64,000 nt of DNA, taken from assembly GCA_002197995.1 (NCBI GenBank), contig NGZR01000005.1:5332001-5396000 (forward strand), written 5' to 3'. A program made the translations under genes and the position numbers. This document shows, piece by piece, positions 24,018 to 35,520 of the stretch (position 1 is the first letter of the stretch; the number at the start of each line of letters is the position of its first letter). This stretch comes from Gaeumannomyces sp. JS-464. Taxonomy: Eukaryota > Ascomycota > Sordariomycetes > Magnaporthales > Magnaporthaceae. The notes beneath the pieces are model-generated. The model saw nothing but the letters and a program-made list of their open reading frames with translations, had not been told where the DNA came from and did no database searches.

Positions 24018-24600
24018 GAAAATACCAATGCGACGCTTACTATTAACATTAAAAAGCCATATCCAAATGCATAACCTTTTACCGAGGATGCGAAATAGCA
24101 TAACGCGTTATAAAAAAAGCAAAAGAAGCATACTAAAACCGACCGAGGAGGTTTATGCTAAAAAGCGCAGCTTATAAACTAATAAAAACGTTACCTTTCC
24201 CTTTTTTTAAGCCCGTTAACCCTTTAGAACCGGAAAGCTAACGAGCTTTAATAAAAACGAAGAGTAATTTAAACTCGGATAATAACTTACCGACCCGAAC
24301 TTTAAAACGCCGACTAGTCGGCAAACCTCGTAAAGATTTACAGTTACCTAAAAGCCGAACCGACATACGGCCGCCTCTTTTACTTATAACACATTTCGCT
24401 CCTAAAACGAGCTCCCCGCTAGTTAAACCCCTCGTTACGGTAAACGAGCAAATACGCGAAAAAGCCGAAAGGATAACGGCCCCGATAAACCCCCCTCCCC
24501 CCGCCCTCCCCCTTTTTCCAAACCGCTACCGATAATAAATAGCATTAGTTTGTAAAACGTATTAAAAGGCCTAAAAAACCGTATAATAATTTCGATACTG
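24018..24600 (+). pseudogene. LINE-1 ORF1 end and inter-ORF region (resumed)
   Basis: Immediately after the target duplication the text ENTNATLTINIKKPYPNA..PFTEDAK continues the gag zinc-knuckle frame left at 16592 (a third CPFTEDA.CH.. knuckle is suggested, with Cys codons lost). Lysine-rich degraded sequence follows, then a proline-rich patch near 24505-24535. Confidence 0.6.
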
Positions 24601-27600
24601 TATTAAAACATAAGAAAAGGAAGCGGAAAAAGAGATATCCCGCTTTTTAGCAGGAAAAAATATAACATAATAGTTATATAAAAGCCGGAGCTGGACCGAT
24701 ATAAAAACTTAAAAAGGCTAGCAAAGTGCAAATATAAAGTGGTTTACCACCAAACCGATAACCGTTTAAACGCAGCATTATACGTTTATTAACGGCTAAA
24801 CCCCGCATCGTAAAAAAGCTAAAGCGGATACGATTGGGCAATAGTAATATTGCAAACCTTATTAGGAAAAATCGATATTTACTCGATATATTCGCCGGAT
24901 TTAAAAGCATTAAGAAAGTGGCACACGCTATTAACAAAAATTAAAACGTAACCGTTATAATACCACGCCGTGCTTATAAAGGATTTTAATATGCACTACC
25001 CTATATAAAACGTTTATAATAAACGAAACGAAAAAACAAACGTATTATTATTGCTAGCGCACTGGTGGAAATTCGAATTTATAATACTTTACAAAAAGGT
25101 AACGAAAAAAATTCGGCAAACGAAAAAGCATAATCGATTATATATAAATATTTAACGCGTTAGCCGTAAAATATAAAGGTAAAAACGACAAAATAAAGGG
25201 ATCGGATTACCACTTTTAAATGATTTTAATTAATACCAAAGCGAAGCCGTTTCGGCAAAAAACCGCCGAAAAATAGGTGTGGAAAAAAGTAAACATTAAT
25301 ATAAAAAACGACCAAAAAAAGCATTGCAACTAGCTATATAACATATCGAAATTAAAAATATAAAAATACCGGAAAATATTAACAATTAAATAAACGCATT
25401 AATAAACTAGCTAACCCTAATCGCTAACGAGTTAATACCGAAAAGAAAAACATTAACCAATTTTAAACTAACACCGTATTGGAACCTAAAATTTACTAAA
25501 TTCGCTAAAAAAACGAGGAAGTGCCGGTGTGTATACACGAGGTTAAAAACATAAAATAACTATAACGAATTAAAAATAACAAACAAAGCTTTTATAAAGG
25601 AAAAAAAGAAAGCGGTTAACGCGCATTGGAAAAAGTTTATTAAAAGGTATTAAAAAAAAAAAAGGAAGCCACTTTTTGGAACGTAAAACGGTAAGCGAAA
25701 TTACGCAATTATAAAAAACGAAATCCAACTAAACTACCGGACTTACAACGACCAGGAAACGGCAATTAAAAACTAGCTAACACACACGCAAACAAAGCAA
25801 TAGCTTTAACGGCCAAGTTTTACCCCAGCTTAGAAACGGATTTAACCGATATTACAAATACCACGTTTAATAACGACACGTTCCACTACGCGTTTTTAAT
25901 AAAACATATGGTAAACCCGGAAAACGGCGACGTATTAAAGGCTTTAAAAAAAACGCAAAACTGGAAAGCCCCGAAAGCGAACAATTTACTAAACGAACTT
26001 TAAAAAGCATGCGGCGAACCTTATTAGAAAACTATATCCAAAATAGCTAACGCTAATTTTAGCCTCGAATATTTTCCGAAGCGCTTTCGAAACGCACTTA
26101 CAATAGTGCTGTTAAGCTAGGTAAAAATATAAAAAATAAAAAAATAACGGAAAAATGGAAACCGATCGCACTTTTTTCGTCCATTTCCAAAATTATAAAA
26201 GCTATAATAGGAAAACGGATTGTTAGCGAAACGAAAAAAAGGGATTTTTACCGGAAAAACAAATGGGCAATAAAAAAAAACGCAATACCGAACTCGCTAT
26301 TAAATAAATAATAACATAATAATAACAGCGTAAAACCACGGCGCTATAACCTCGCTATTGCAATTTAACCTATTAAAAGCATTTAATAATATTAACTTTA
26401 TTAAATTGCTTAATATAATACGAAAGTAAAAATTTCCACCAAAAATAATTAAATGGATTAAAAGCTAACTTATAAATAAAACGGCCCGGCTTCGGTTCGA
26501 CGAAAACACGTTAACACTAATACCAGTAATTGCAAAAATCCCGCAAAAATTACTATTATTATTTATATTATTTATTTTTTATATCGCGTTATTATATAAA
26601 AGCTGGAAAAAATCCCAAAAATAACGGTAATCGGTTTCGCCGACGATATTAACTTTTTAATAATAAGGGGCATTATAACGAAAACGGTACGAATATTAAA
26701 AAAAGCTTAAAACGTATGTTAAACGTAAGCAAAAATAACAAAAATAACATTTAACGTATTAAAAACCGAGCTATTGCATTTTATTAAAACCTCGAATTAA
26801 ACCCGGGTTTATACCAAAGCTACCTACGTATAACCATCGCTAGCGGCGAAATTCCTTAAAATTTAGCTAAATTATAAATTAAACTTTAAAATTTATATTA
26901 AATAAGCGAAAAATAAATAGGCAAAATAATAACTAACGATAATACAACTCGCAACGGTAACGTAAAAAAGCAATTTCGCTAAAACGAAATAATTATACGT
27001 AATAATATGCAAAAGCGCGATGGTATATAAAACCGCAGCATATTACCTTTTAACCGAACTATAAAGGCGGCCTCGAAACGCAGTTAAAAAATTAGCGAAA
27101 AAATGGCGAGCATATTTTAAAATAATAGCCGGAGCATATAAAACGACGTTATTAGCCTATTTAAAAATAAAAACCTACGTATTACCTTTAAATTTGTATT
27201 TAAACGAAAAGGTAATTAATATAAAAAATAAATAACTGGAAATTGGAATAACATAACGGATTAACAAAACGATAACGAAAATAACGGGCCGATTTAAAAG
27301 GTTAAAATACCGGGAACGAAGCAAAAAATTATACTTTTCAAACGGTTAAACTAAAAAGGGATAAACGAAACTTTAAACCCGATTTAAAATAACCCCGAAA
27401 CCGAAACGCAAATTAATTCCCCGCGAAAACGAAAAAAAGTTTAAATATAAACACGCGAAACGTTAAAACCTTAACGTAATAATAAAATGGAAGTTAAAAG
27501 TTGCTAGCTTAACGAAAGCGGTAAAAAAAAAGCAAACCGGTATAAAACCGCGTGCTTAACGAATAACCCTTTATTTATAAAAAAATGGTTAAATATTGCG

Positions 27601-27790
27601 AAAAAATGCCAAAAGCAAATAACTTAGTAGCAATTAAAATTAAAACGAAAAAGTTAGGTTTAAATGCTTTCCTATTTAGCAAAAACGTGCTTAACGCGGT
27701 AACGCCGCTATACGAGTGCGGTAACGGATAAAAGGAAATAACATAACACGTATTAACCTAATACACCCGTTAAAACAAATAGCGGATAAC
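24600..27790 (+). pseudogene. LINE-1 ORF2: endonuclease, reverse transcriptase, Cys-rich tail
   Basis: Forward, read through many stops. The endonuclease shows DNRLNAALYVY (about 24755), DIYSIYSPD (about 24885) and KDFNMHYP (about 24977-25003; family GDFN.HHP). RT shows KPIALFSSISKIIKAII.KRI (about 26160-26225), the IPQGSP-equivalent region (about 26525-26580, degraded) and FADDINFL (about 26638, an intact Asp-Asp). CELLHF-like ELLHFIKTSN follows near 26770. The C-terminal LGLNAFLFSKNVLNAVTPLYECGNG (about 27657-27730) matches the terminal Cys-rich domain of Tad/I-like LINEs. No RNase H domain was seen, unlike LINE-2. The element is a different family from LINE-2. Confidence 0.8.
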
Positions 27791-29711
27791 ACCGGGATAG
27801 CATAAGCGAATAGCCAAAAAGCATATTTTAAACTGTAAAAATAAAAAATATATTATTTAAAAAAACAGCACATATAATGTTTAAAACTCGAAAACTAATA
27901 AATTTTAAAACAGCGAAGAAGGTGGAAAAAAAAACGCGTAAAAAAAGGAAAAAAAAACGTTATTAAGCCGGAAAAAACCGAACTATAAATAATTATAAAA
28001 CGTTAAACGAAAATACCTTACTAAAAAACGAAAGGAAAAAAAATGGATTAACGTTAATACTTTACATACGAGCCGTAATTAAAAAAAAACCGATTAAACT
28101 AATTATTTTCATTTTTACCTATTCCTTTAATATTTCGTTAATAAAATCCTTCCGATATTTAGTTAAAATCCGACCGAAAGTAAAATTAAAAAAATTTTGT
28201 ATAAAAAATATTTAACAAATATAAAAAGGTTAGCAAACCGAAAGAAAATAACGATATAAAAAGAATATCGATAAACTCGTATTTTAACTCGTTTTAAAGC
28301 TAACATTTCTATTCGAATACGGTTAAACGAGTTTTACGTATCGATAATTTTAAAAGCTTAACCTAATATAACTTACTTTAAAAGCATTATATTGCCGGAA
28401 AAAAAAACAACGAAACCCGAATTATTAAATGCAATTATAATAGCAAAAGCGCTTTTTAAACTGGAGAAAAACAAACGCGAAAACTTAGCATTAAAAAAAC
28501 GTCGAATCGCTTTCCAATATTTTTTGCAAATCGAACGTAACCGGCGATAGCGTGCTTTAAAATGGTATAACGAAATTAAAAAAAAAGGATTAGTAATAAA
28601 ACATATAACACCGAAATAAACCGTTATAAATTTTAGCGGTATAAGCGATTTCCGTTAAAATATTTTCCAAATTAGCAATAGCTTTAAAAAAAAATAAATA
28701 TAACGCTAATAAGCACGAAAAACGTTATAAACTTAATTTTTTAATATTAACGGGAAACTATTAAAACGAAACGGATAAGTTAGCAATAAAAAAAAGGAAT
28801 TAAAAAAGGAAAAAAAATAACAAATTTAAACGTAAATACCGCGTAAAAAAACGCATCCCATATAAGTTAAAACGCGAAAAGCTAAAATTAAAAGTTAGCA
28901 TAACCGAAACCGAGTAAAAAAAAGCGAAGCAAATAAAAAACATATAAGCTTTGTAATAGCATTTCCGGATAACGCCGGTACTATTAATACCGTTAGCGAA
29001 ACGCTAAATGCAATTAACACAAATTTTGCAAATAGGCCTAAAAACTTAGCAAAACGGGATAAAAAAACGATACGGGAAATATATATTATTAAATCGTAAA
29101 AAATGTAACCCGGAAAAATAACGATCGCCGATTTATATTCCTTTTAGTAATATAAACGGTAAAGCTAAAAAAAAAAAAGATTAGTAAAAAACAGGAAACG
29201 AAGCGGTGTAAAACCGCATTTACAGTTTTAACGCGGGGGTTTAAAGCAACGCCGGCTTCGGAATCGCCGTTATCGTTAAAGCTAAAAATGGGTGCTCGTC
29301 GCGATCGCCACGAGGAAAAGCAAACGCAAAGCCGCCACCACCACCGCTGCCGCCGTAAACGCCGCGCGTATTACCGCGAGGAAAATAGGGAGTTTTATTT
29401 TTAAAAGCTATATTATAGGAAAATAAAAACCGGAAAAAAAACGAAGCGCGGGAGGGCAAGCGAAAAAAAGGTAAGAAAATGCTTAAAAGTTAAAAGCAAA
29501 AATGAGAGGAAAAAATCGAAAGCCGGGATAAAAAGATTAAAAAAAAGTGAAAAAAGAAAAGCAAAACCTTTAAAAATAAAAAGGAAAAAACGGTGGAAAC
29601 CCGCAAACGGAAGGAAATAAAAAAAGGCACAACCGGAAGGCTTACCGGAGCGCCATTTCCAAAAGCGAATAACACAATTACGTCGAATTACCCGATGTTA
29701 ACCATAACCTT
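27790..29711. other. Region after LINE-1 ORF2: unassigned AT-rich relic and low-complexity patch
   Basis: From 27.8 to 29.2 kb forward reading gives lysine/arginine-rich text (about 28480-28560: LALKKRRIAFQYFLQIER) that I cannot assign; it may be the LINE-1 3'UTR or another dead element. An A-rich stretch lies at about 29169. At 29240-29400 a GC-rich CCGCCACCACC patch gives glycine-rich frames on the minus strand. 29.46-29.70 kb is purine-rich. No gene supported. Confidence 0.4.
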
Positions 29712-29882
29712 TAATGGAGGTGCGCGATAACAAGCACCCGAAGTGATTAGTGATTGTTACTTTTGCTACTCTATTGGATCGCCGGCTAAGGCGCGCGCAG
29801 GCCAAAATACCAAGGCCAGTGCATAAGCCTAAAGCTGTAAGGCACCAGTTGCCACCCATGTAACTCCAAGCCACTTTTAACA
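29712..29882 (-). repeat. Copia LTR (3' LTR in element orientation)
   Basis: 171 bp; differs from 34928-35098 at a limited number of mostly transition positions. Preceded by ACCTT. Confidence 0.92.
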
Positions 29883-30099
29883 CCCCCCCGTAAGCCATGC
29901 AACGGCCTTAAATTACGAGCCCGCATTTACGTAATAACCTTCCAAGTTCGTAGTGTTTCCCTGGTTTTCCTGTAAGCCGTTTATTGCGGCATTTGTTGCA
30001 TTCCCAGCTGAATAACAAACCTCGCCTATCTTTCCGCCGTTAGGCCTTTCGTAAAACCGTCCGCCTTTATGTTGGCCGTGTTAACGAGTTTAAAGGTGA

Positions 30100-33000
30100 A
30101 AAGTTAACGCTTTATAGCATTAATTACCCATTTATAGCGGAGGTTAATTATGCGGGTGCGGGCTAATTCCAACGGGTTTAGCACCGTCGTTTAAGCGTTA
30201 GCGCTATCCGTATGTATTACGAAAGTTTCTCGCTAAAGGTATCCAGTTTCCTTTAAAATGCCTTTAATCCAAAGCAAGGCCCGGCCCGTTAGCAGGAGGT
30301 TAACGAACTCCGTTTTCGTCGTCGACGTCGTTATAAAAGTCTGCTTTTTTAATTGCTAGTAAATAGGACCACCCGTTAGCATAACGATTACGCCGTTTGT
30401 AAATGCCCTCGTACGAAAGCAGTTAGCGAAAGAAGCGTTTTCGTAAACCTTTAGGCCCATCGCTTCGGCATTATAAATAGGCCCACTAAAAGTAAGCGCG
30501 AGCCTTTTAGTGCTATTAATGTAACGTTAAAAGTGCTTTAACAGTGCCAAATGTTCGTTACCGGGATTAGCGTTAACCTTTTGCAACCTTTTTATGGTAT
30601 ACGTGATATTAGGGCGAGTAATGCTAGCGAGGTAGCCAATACTCGCTATTTCCGATTAGTAGCGCAAAACCTCTTCGTACGGGAAAAGGTCCCAAATGAT
30701 CGGCATTATAAAGCTAAAAGGCCAAAGCGTTTTCACTGCTTTAAAGTTTTCCCGTTTGTATTTAGTAATGATTTTATTAATATAATCGCGTTAGTAAAGG
30801 CTTATAATCCTCCGCTGGCGATCTTTTATAACTTGCATACCGAGGAACGTTTTTGCGTTACTTAAACGGTTATTTTAAACCGGCTACTTATTTCGGTAAC
30901 GGTGGTTTTAATTTCCGTAACCGTACAAGCGGCAATTTAAAAATCGTTTACGTAAAGCAATAGCATAGCGCCCGTTTTTTTGCGGTAAAGGCAAACGTTT
31001 TAGTAAATCGGCTTAAAGCTAAATGCTTTAAGCTCCGGAATAATCGTTCGATACCATTATAAAGCGATTTGCGAAAGCCGTAAAGTGCTTTTTTTAAACG
31101 GCAATAGTAGCTTTTTTGCTTAACCGAAATGCTTTAAAATTGCTGTACGTATACCATAACGTTATTAAGCATAATGGCGTTAAAATAGGCAGTTACAAAG
31201 TCGAACTGGCGGCATTTAAAATCGTTAACGGCTATAAGCATAAAACACCCTCGTAAACGTTGCATAAGCGATTGCGCGTACGTTGCAGCTTTATCCTCGC
31301 CCGAAATATCGTTGTAATTGCCGCAAACGACTTAACGCGTTTTAATTTTTTTAAAAGCACCGTTAGGCGTTAGTTTAAGCACGTATACCATTTGCCCGGT
31401 AATGCTTTAGCGCTCGGGGGCAATTTTTTTAGCATTTACGTGCCTTTTTCGAATAACGTGTTAATTTGCTTTTACATTACTGGTTTGTAATATCGCCCGT
31501 ACTTGGCCTCGTGCTTTACCGCGTTATAATAATAGGCCGGAATATACGGCGTTCCCCGCGCCGTAGCGACGCCGAAAAGCGCGAGGTTGGGGATTTTAAA
31601 GCCGCTAATCTTTCGGGGCAAAACGATATCGTTATTCGGGTACGTAACGTTAACAAGTGCAAAACCCGTTTTTCGGGCAGTTTTTTCGGCAGCCTTAATA
31701 TTTGTATTAAGGCTATAAAAGCTTTCGTCGTTTCCGGCGCTTTTAGGGTTACCCGGATCTTTTTCCGCCACTTTTTTAATATTTTTAAGCCGAAGCGAGC
31801 CGTTATAAATGCCTCCGCGGGCTTCCTCTTTTTGCAGGTTTTTTAATGTTAAAACTTCGTAATGCTTAGGGCCGTTAAGCGTTTTTTTTAGCTGCCGGTT
31901 ACTCGGCGGGGGCGGCGGCCGCTTTTTGCAGGTCCTTTTTTTAAGCGTTGCGAGCACCGTAACCGTTTCGTTACCGAGCTCGGGAGTTCCTTCGGGTATT
32001 AGTATGCCCGGCCCGGCGGGTTTTTTAAGCTTTTTGCTTTGCAGCGGCAAGCTCCTCGTTTTCCGCTCCGGTCCCCCGGTATCCTCTGCAAGCGATAAAT
32101 CGTTTTTACTTTCGAAGCGGCAGTATCGCCAATTGCACCGGTATTACCATCGTTATTATCGGTGGAATTAGTAATTGGGCCAGTATTATAAACCCAAATA
32201 CCTATTGTAAAGTAAAGGTTTTTAACAACGGCTTTGTTAACCTCGTTAGTGGTAATCGCCTTTTTAACAAAGTTATAAAGCGACTTCCGGCGTTTACCAA
32301 CGCCCTCGTTAATCCGTGCGTCACGGCAACGGAAAACCTTGTCGGTCCGTCCGGCTTAACTAGCAAAATCTTGTTATAAAGGCCTTCCAGCTTATAAGCC
32401 GGCCTTTCGTTGCTTTAGGGGCCATTTTATCAGTTTTAGCTTGTTTGCCGTTTTTAATTAACACTTAGGTAACCGCGCCCCAAATGCGAAAGGTACGAAT
32501 TAGTGGTTAGTAATACTCCTCGTTAAGGCCGATTGCTTTTGCCCACGCCTCGTGCGGGCTTTCCTTGCCATTAAAGCTGTATTTGGGGTATAATTTTAGC
32601 ACTTTTCGCTGTTTGCAAAGCATATACCCAGTACTTTTTTATGCAAGCCGTTAGCGTTAATCCCGGTGCGAGCCGCGTTAAGTATAGTACGGTTAGCACG
32701 CTTAACAATGCTGTTCATTTCCGAGCATCGCGCCGGGCTAATTTCGCAAGCTTTGCTTCGAGTAATGCAATAGGCTTTTAGCTTTTCCGGGTTAAACTCC
32801 GTGTTACCGTTCGTATAAATTGCTTATATTTTAATATTTAATTGGAGTTTAATATAGTTAATTTAATTATAAACCTTTGTAAAAATCTCCGTGCTGGCTT
32901 TGCTAATTGCAAAAATCACCCAGTTAAAAGTAATTGCCTTATTAATAATATAAATAGCGTAATTGTATCCGCTATATAAAATAAGCGAAATGGTTAGTAT

Positions 33001-34900
33001 ATTTATGTAAATACGGTTTAAAAAGCGGGTAATGCGGTGGAAATAACGATTGCCGATAATTTAAATCGTTTTGCTTTTTAAACAACCGTTACAGGTATGC
33101 TTTAATGCTTTAAAATAGCTAATTTTAATGCTTGCAGCGCGGCAAACCGTTATTACCGCCTTTTTATTAGCATGCATTAAGCGCCGATGCATTATCACGT
33201 AAAGCACCGGGCGCCTTATTATAATCGGTAAATTAACTTCCGTCGGTCGGTTTTTTCGTTAAGTGCGTTGCCTAAAGCTATAAAGCCCGAAAGCGCGCTT
33301 GCGGGCACGTTAACGTTAGCAATTAGTACGTTATTATTAATTTGGTAGCTGCTTAACCATTTGTCGTTAAGCATTACGAAATGATCGGTTTAATCGTTTT
33401 TTAAACTTGCTTTGCGCATCCTGCTAAGGCTAAAAAGGTTAAAAAGGGATTTAAGCGTAAAAATTGCTTATAAGGTAATTATAATAACGCCCGCTTTATT
33501 ACGCCAATGCATTTCGACGGTGCCTTTTTTAACGGAAACTTAGGCGCCGCTATTAGCCGTGGTAGCGTTATAAAGAACCTCGCGCTTTTTTAACGAGGTA
33601 AACCACTTACGATCGTTAAAGTGATGTTTAAACAAGCCGGAGTTAATTATTACGGCGTTACGGGCATTATTAATATTGCTTAAAGCGGTAATTGGCCATA
33701 TTGTATTGGCTGGCACTGCTTCGATTAACCGGTATACTACCAGTATGGTTGGTAGCCTTCGGGTTGGCTGTAGCCTCGTTAGCTGCCTTATTGTTTCGTT
33801 AAAAGCGCCGCTCCGGATATTTAGCTTTCCAAGCCTCCTTAAGCTTAGGGTGCAAAAGCTAGCAGTTATCGTCGCCGCTTTTGTAATGCTTACCGCACTT
33901 ATCGTGGTGGGAAGCACGCGAAACGATAGTGCAACCCTTTTTATTACAGGGTTTCGGCTTTTTCCTCGGCTTTTAAAGTCCTTTCGGCTTTTTATTAGTA
34001 TTAGCTATGGCTTTTAACTTCGAGGCCTTTATAACCGCCGTGTTTTCGAGCACTTTTAAAAATAAAGTTAGCGGGAGTGCGGCGCTCGCCTTTACAACTC
34101 CTTAAAGCTATAACCACCGCAAAAAGGTAGGTAGCGCTAAGCCCGTTAACGAAGCTCTTTATAACATCCGATTTGAAATGGTAATGTTAGCCTAATCCAA
34201 AGCCTGTTTTATTTGTAGCCAGCGGTCCGTATACTTTTTAACATTACCGTCGAACTTTTCTACCGAAATTGTATAATGTTCGTTAATTAAGGCGTCGAAA
34301 CGGCTGTTAGCGGTAACTTTAATAATGCTAATTACCTTATTTTAAAAAGCTTTTTAGGTTTTAATCCTCGTCGTTTTTAAGGCGGTCCCAGCCGGCCTTT
34401 TCCAAATCCGTGGTTACCTTTTCGATACTATTACGAATGCAGTACCATGTTAATGTCCTCCTAAAAGCCTATAACTATACAGCTTCGTTATTTTCCGCTT
34501 TAACCGGTTTGGCCGGAAAGTTAGCAAATATAAAGGAAATGTTGCGAAAAGCGGTTAAATGCACCCGGATAGTGCGCTTTTATATTTCCAAGTTAAAAGC
34601 CCTAGCAAGTCCGGGATTTTTACTGCGATTCGCGGTATTCCGCCATCTCGGCGGCTTTATTGGCTCTTTTTAACGCGTATAAAAGCGTTAAATTGCAAAG
34701 GAAATGGTGCTTTTAAACGCTAAAAGTGTTATTATTATTGCTTTATTATGGTTGCTGATCGGCGCTGAACGCGGCCTTGTTAATTATCGTTTAACGGTTT
34801 TTTAACTGCTGCGCTTCGCCCGTAATCCACGGCGGGAGAACGCAAATAACGGGAAATAACTCGTGCACCGTTAATCTTTCCTAATTAGGCAAAGATATTA
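30100..34900 (-). pseudogene. Copia gag-pol pseudogene
   Basis: Minus strand, broken by stops. Gag lies at about 33.9-34.9 kb. Protease is in 33540-33700: VIINSGLFKHHFNDRKWF, equivalent to the copia DSG.. active site with Asp changed to Asn. Integrase is at about 32.4-33.4 kb (degraded). A long open linker (31472-32050, 192 residues, proline-rich KKRPPPPPSNRQ) precedes the RT N-terminus (YYNAVKHEAKYG..). The RT catalytic box at about 30941-30975 reads AMLLLYVND (family YVDD, again D to N). RNase H is at about 30.1-30.4 kb. Enzymatically dead. Confidence 0.85.
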
Positions 34901-34927
34901 TTAACGGTAGCGCGAGGGCTTATAACT

Positions 34928-35098
34928 TAATGGAGGTGCGCGATAACAGGCACCCGAAGTAATTGGTGATTGTTACTTTTGCTACTTTACTAGATCGCCG
35001 GCTAAGGCGCGCGCAGGCCAAAATACCAAGGCTAGTGCATAAGCTTAAAGCTGTGGGGCACCAGTTGCCACCCACGTAACTTTAGGCCACCTTTAACA
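34928..35098 (-). repeat. Copia LTR (5' LTR in element orientation)
   Basis: Partner of 29712-29882. The internal sequence starts at 34927 on the minus strand. Followed on the plus strand by ACCTT. Confidence 0.92.
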
Positions 35099-35103
35099 AC
35101 CTT

Positions 35104-35520
35104 CGAACCTTACGGAGCAGCCACGTGATTAGGCATTAAAGCGGGACCGGGAAACCTCGAACGCGGATAACCAAACCACCGCAACCAACCGAACTAATAC
35201 CACTATTACCGATATTATTACAAAAAAAAAATTTAACACCGGGGCGTTATTTAAACGTAATATGCATTTTTTACAGTTTTTTTTGCGTATTTTCTTATTG
35301 TTACTATTAATTATAAAAACGTTTCCGCGATGGAACTTTTAAAAGCAATCGCAAAAATTAAGCAAACAGCACCACTATTTAATATAGCAAAAACCGTATA
35401 CGAAAAGCAAATATAGCTTTTACTTTTAAACCACCGAGCCGGATGCGAACCGCACCCGGAAACGAGTTTAAAAGTTTTTACATGTATATATAAAACAGCA
35501 AAAACACCGAGGTTTTTACA
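35104..35520. other. Spacer between copia and gypsy A1
   Basis: About 100 bp of less mutated sequence after the target duplication, then AT-rich sequence. No gene recognised. Homology with gypsy A2 becomes clear only from about 35.53 kb. Confidence 0.4.

Larger units (their letters stand above)
29712..35098 (-). mobile_element. Complete Ty1/copia retrotransposon
   Basis: Two 171-bp repeats (29712-29882 and 34928-35098, both TAATGGAGGTGCGCGATAAC..TTTAACA) bracket a minus-strand gag-pol. Perfect 5-bp target duplication ACCTT at 29707-29711 and 35099-35103. Length 5,387 bp, typical for copia. In minus reading the LTR starts TGTTA. Internal order from 34.9 kb downwards: gag, protease, integrase, RT, RNase H, i.e. 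integrase before RT, as in Ty1/copia. RIP-mutated but less than gypsy A. Confidence 0.92.
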
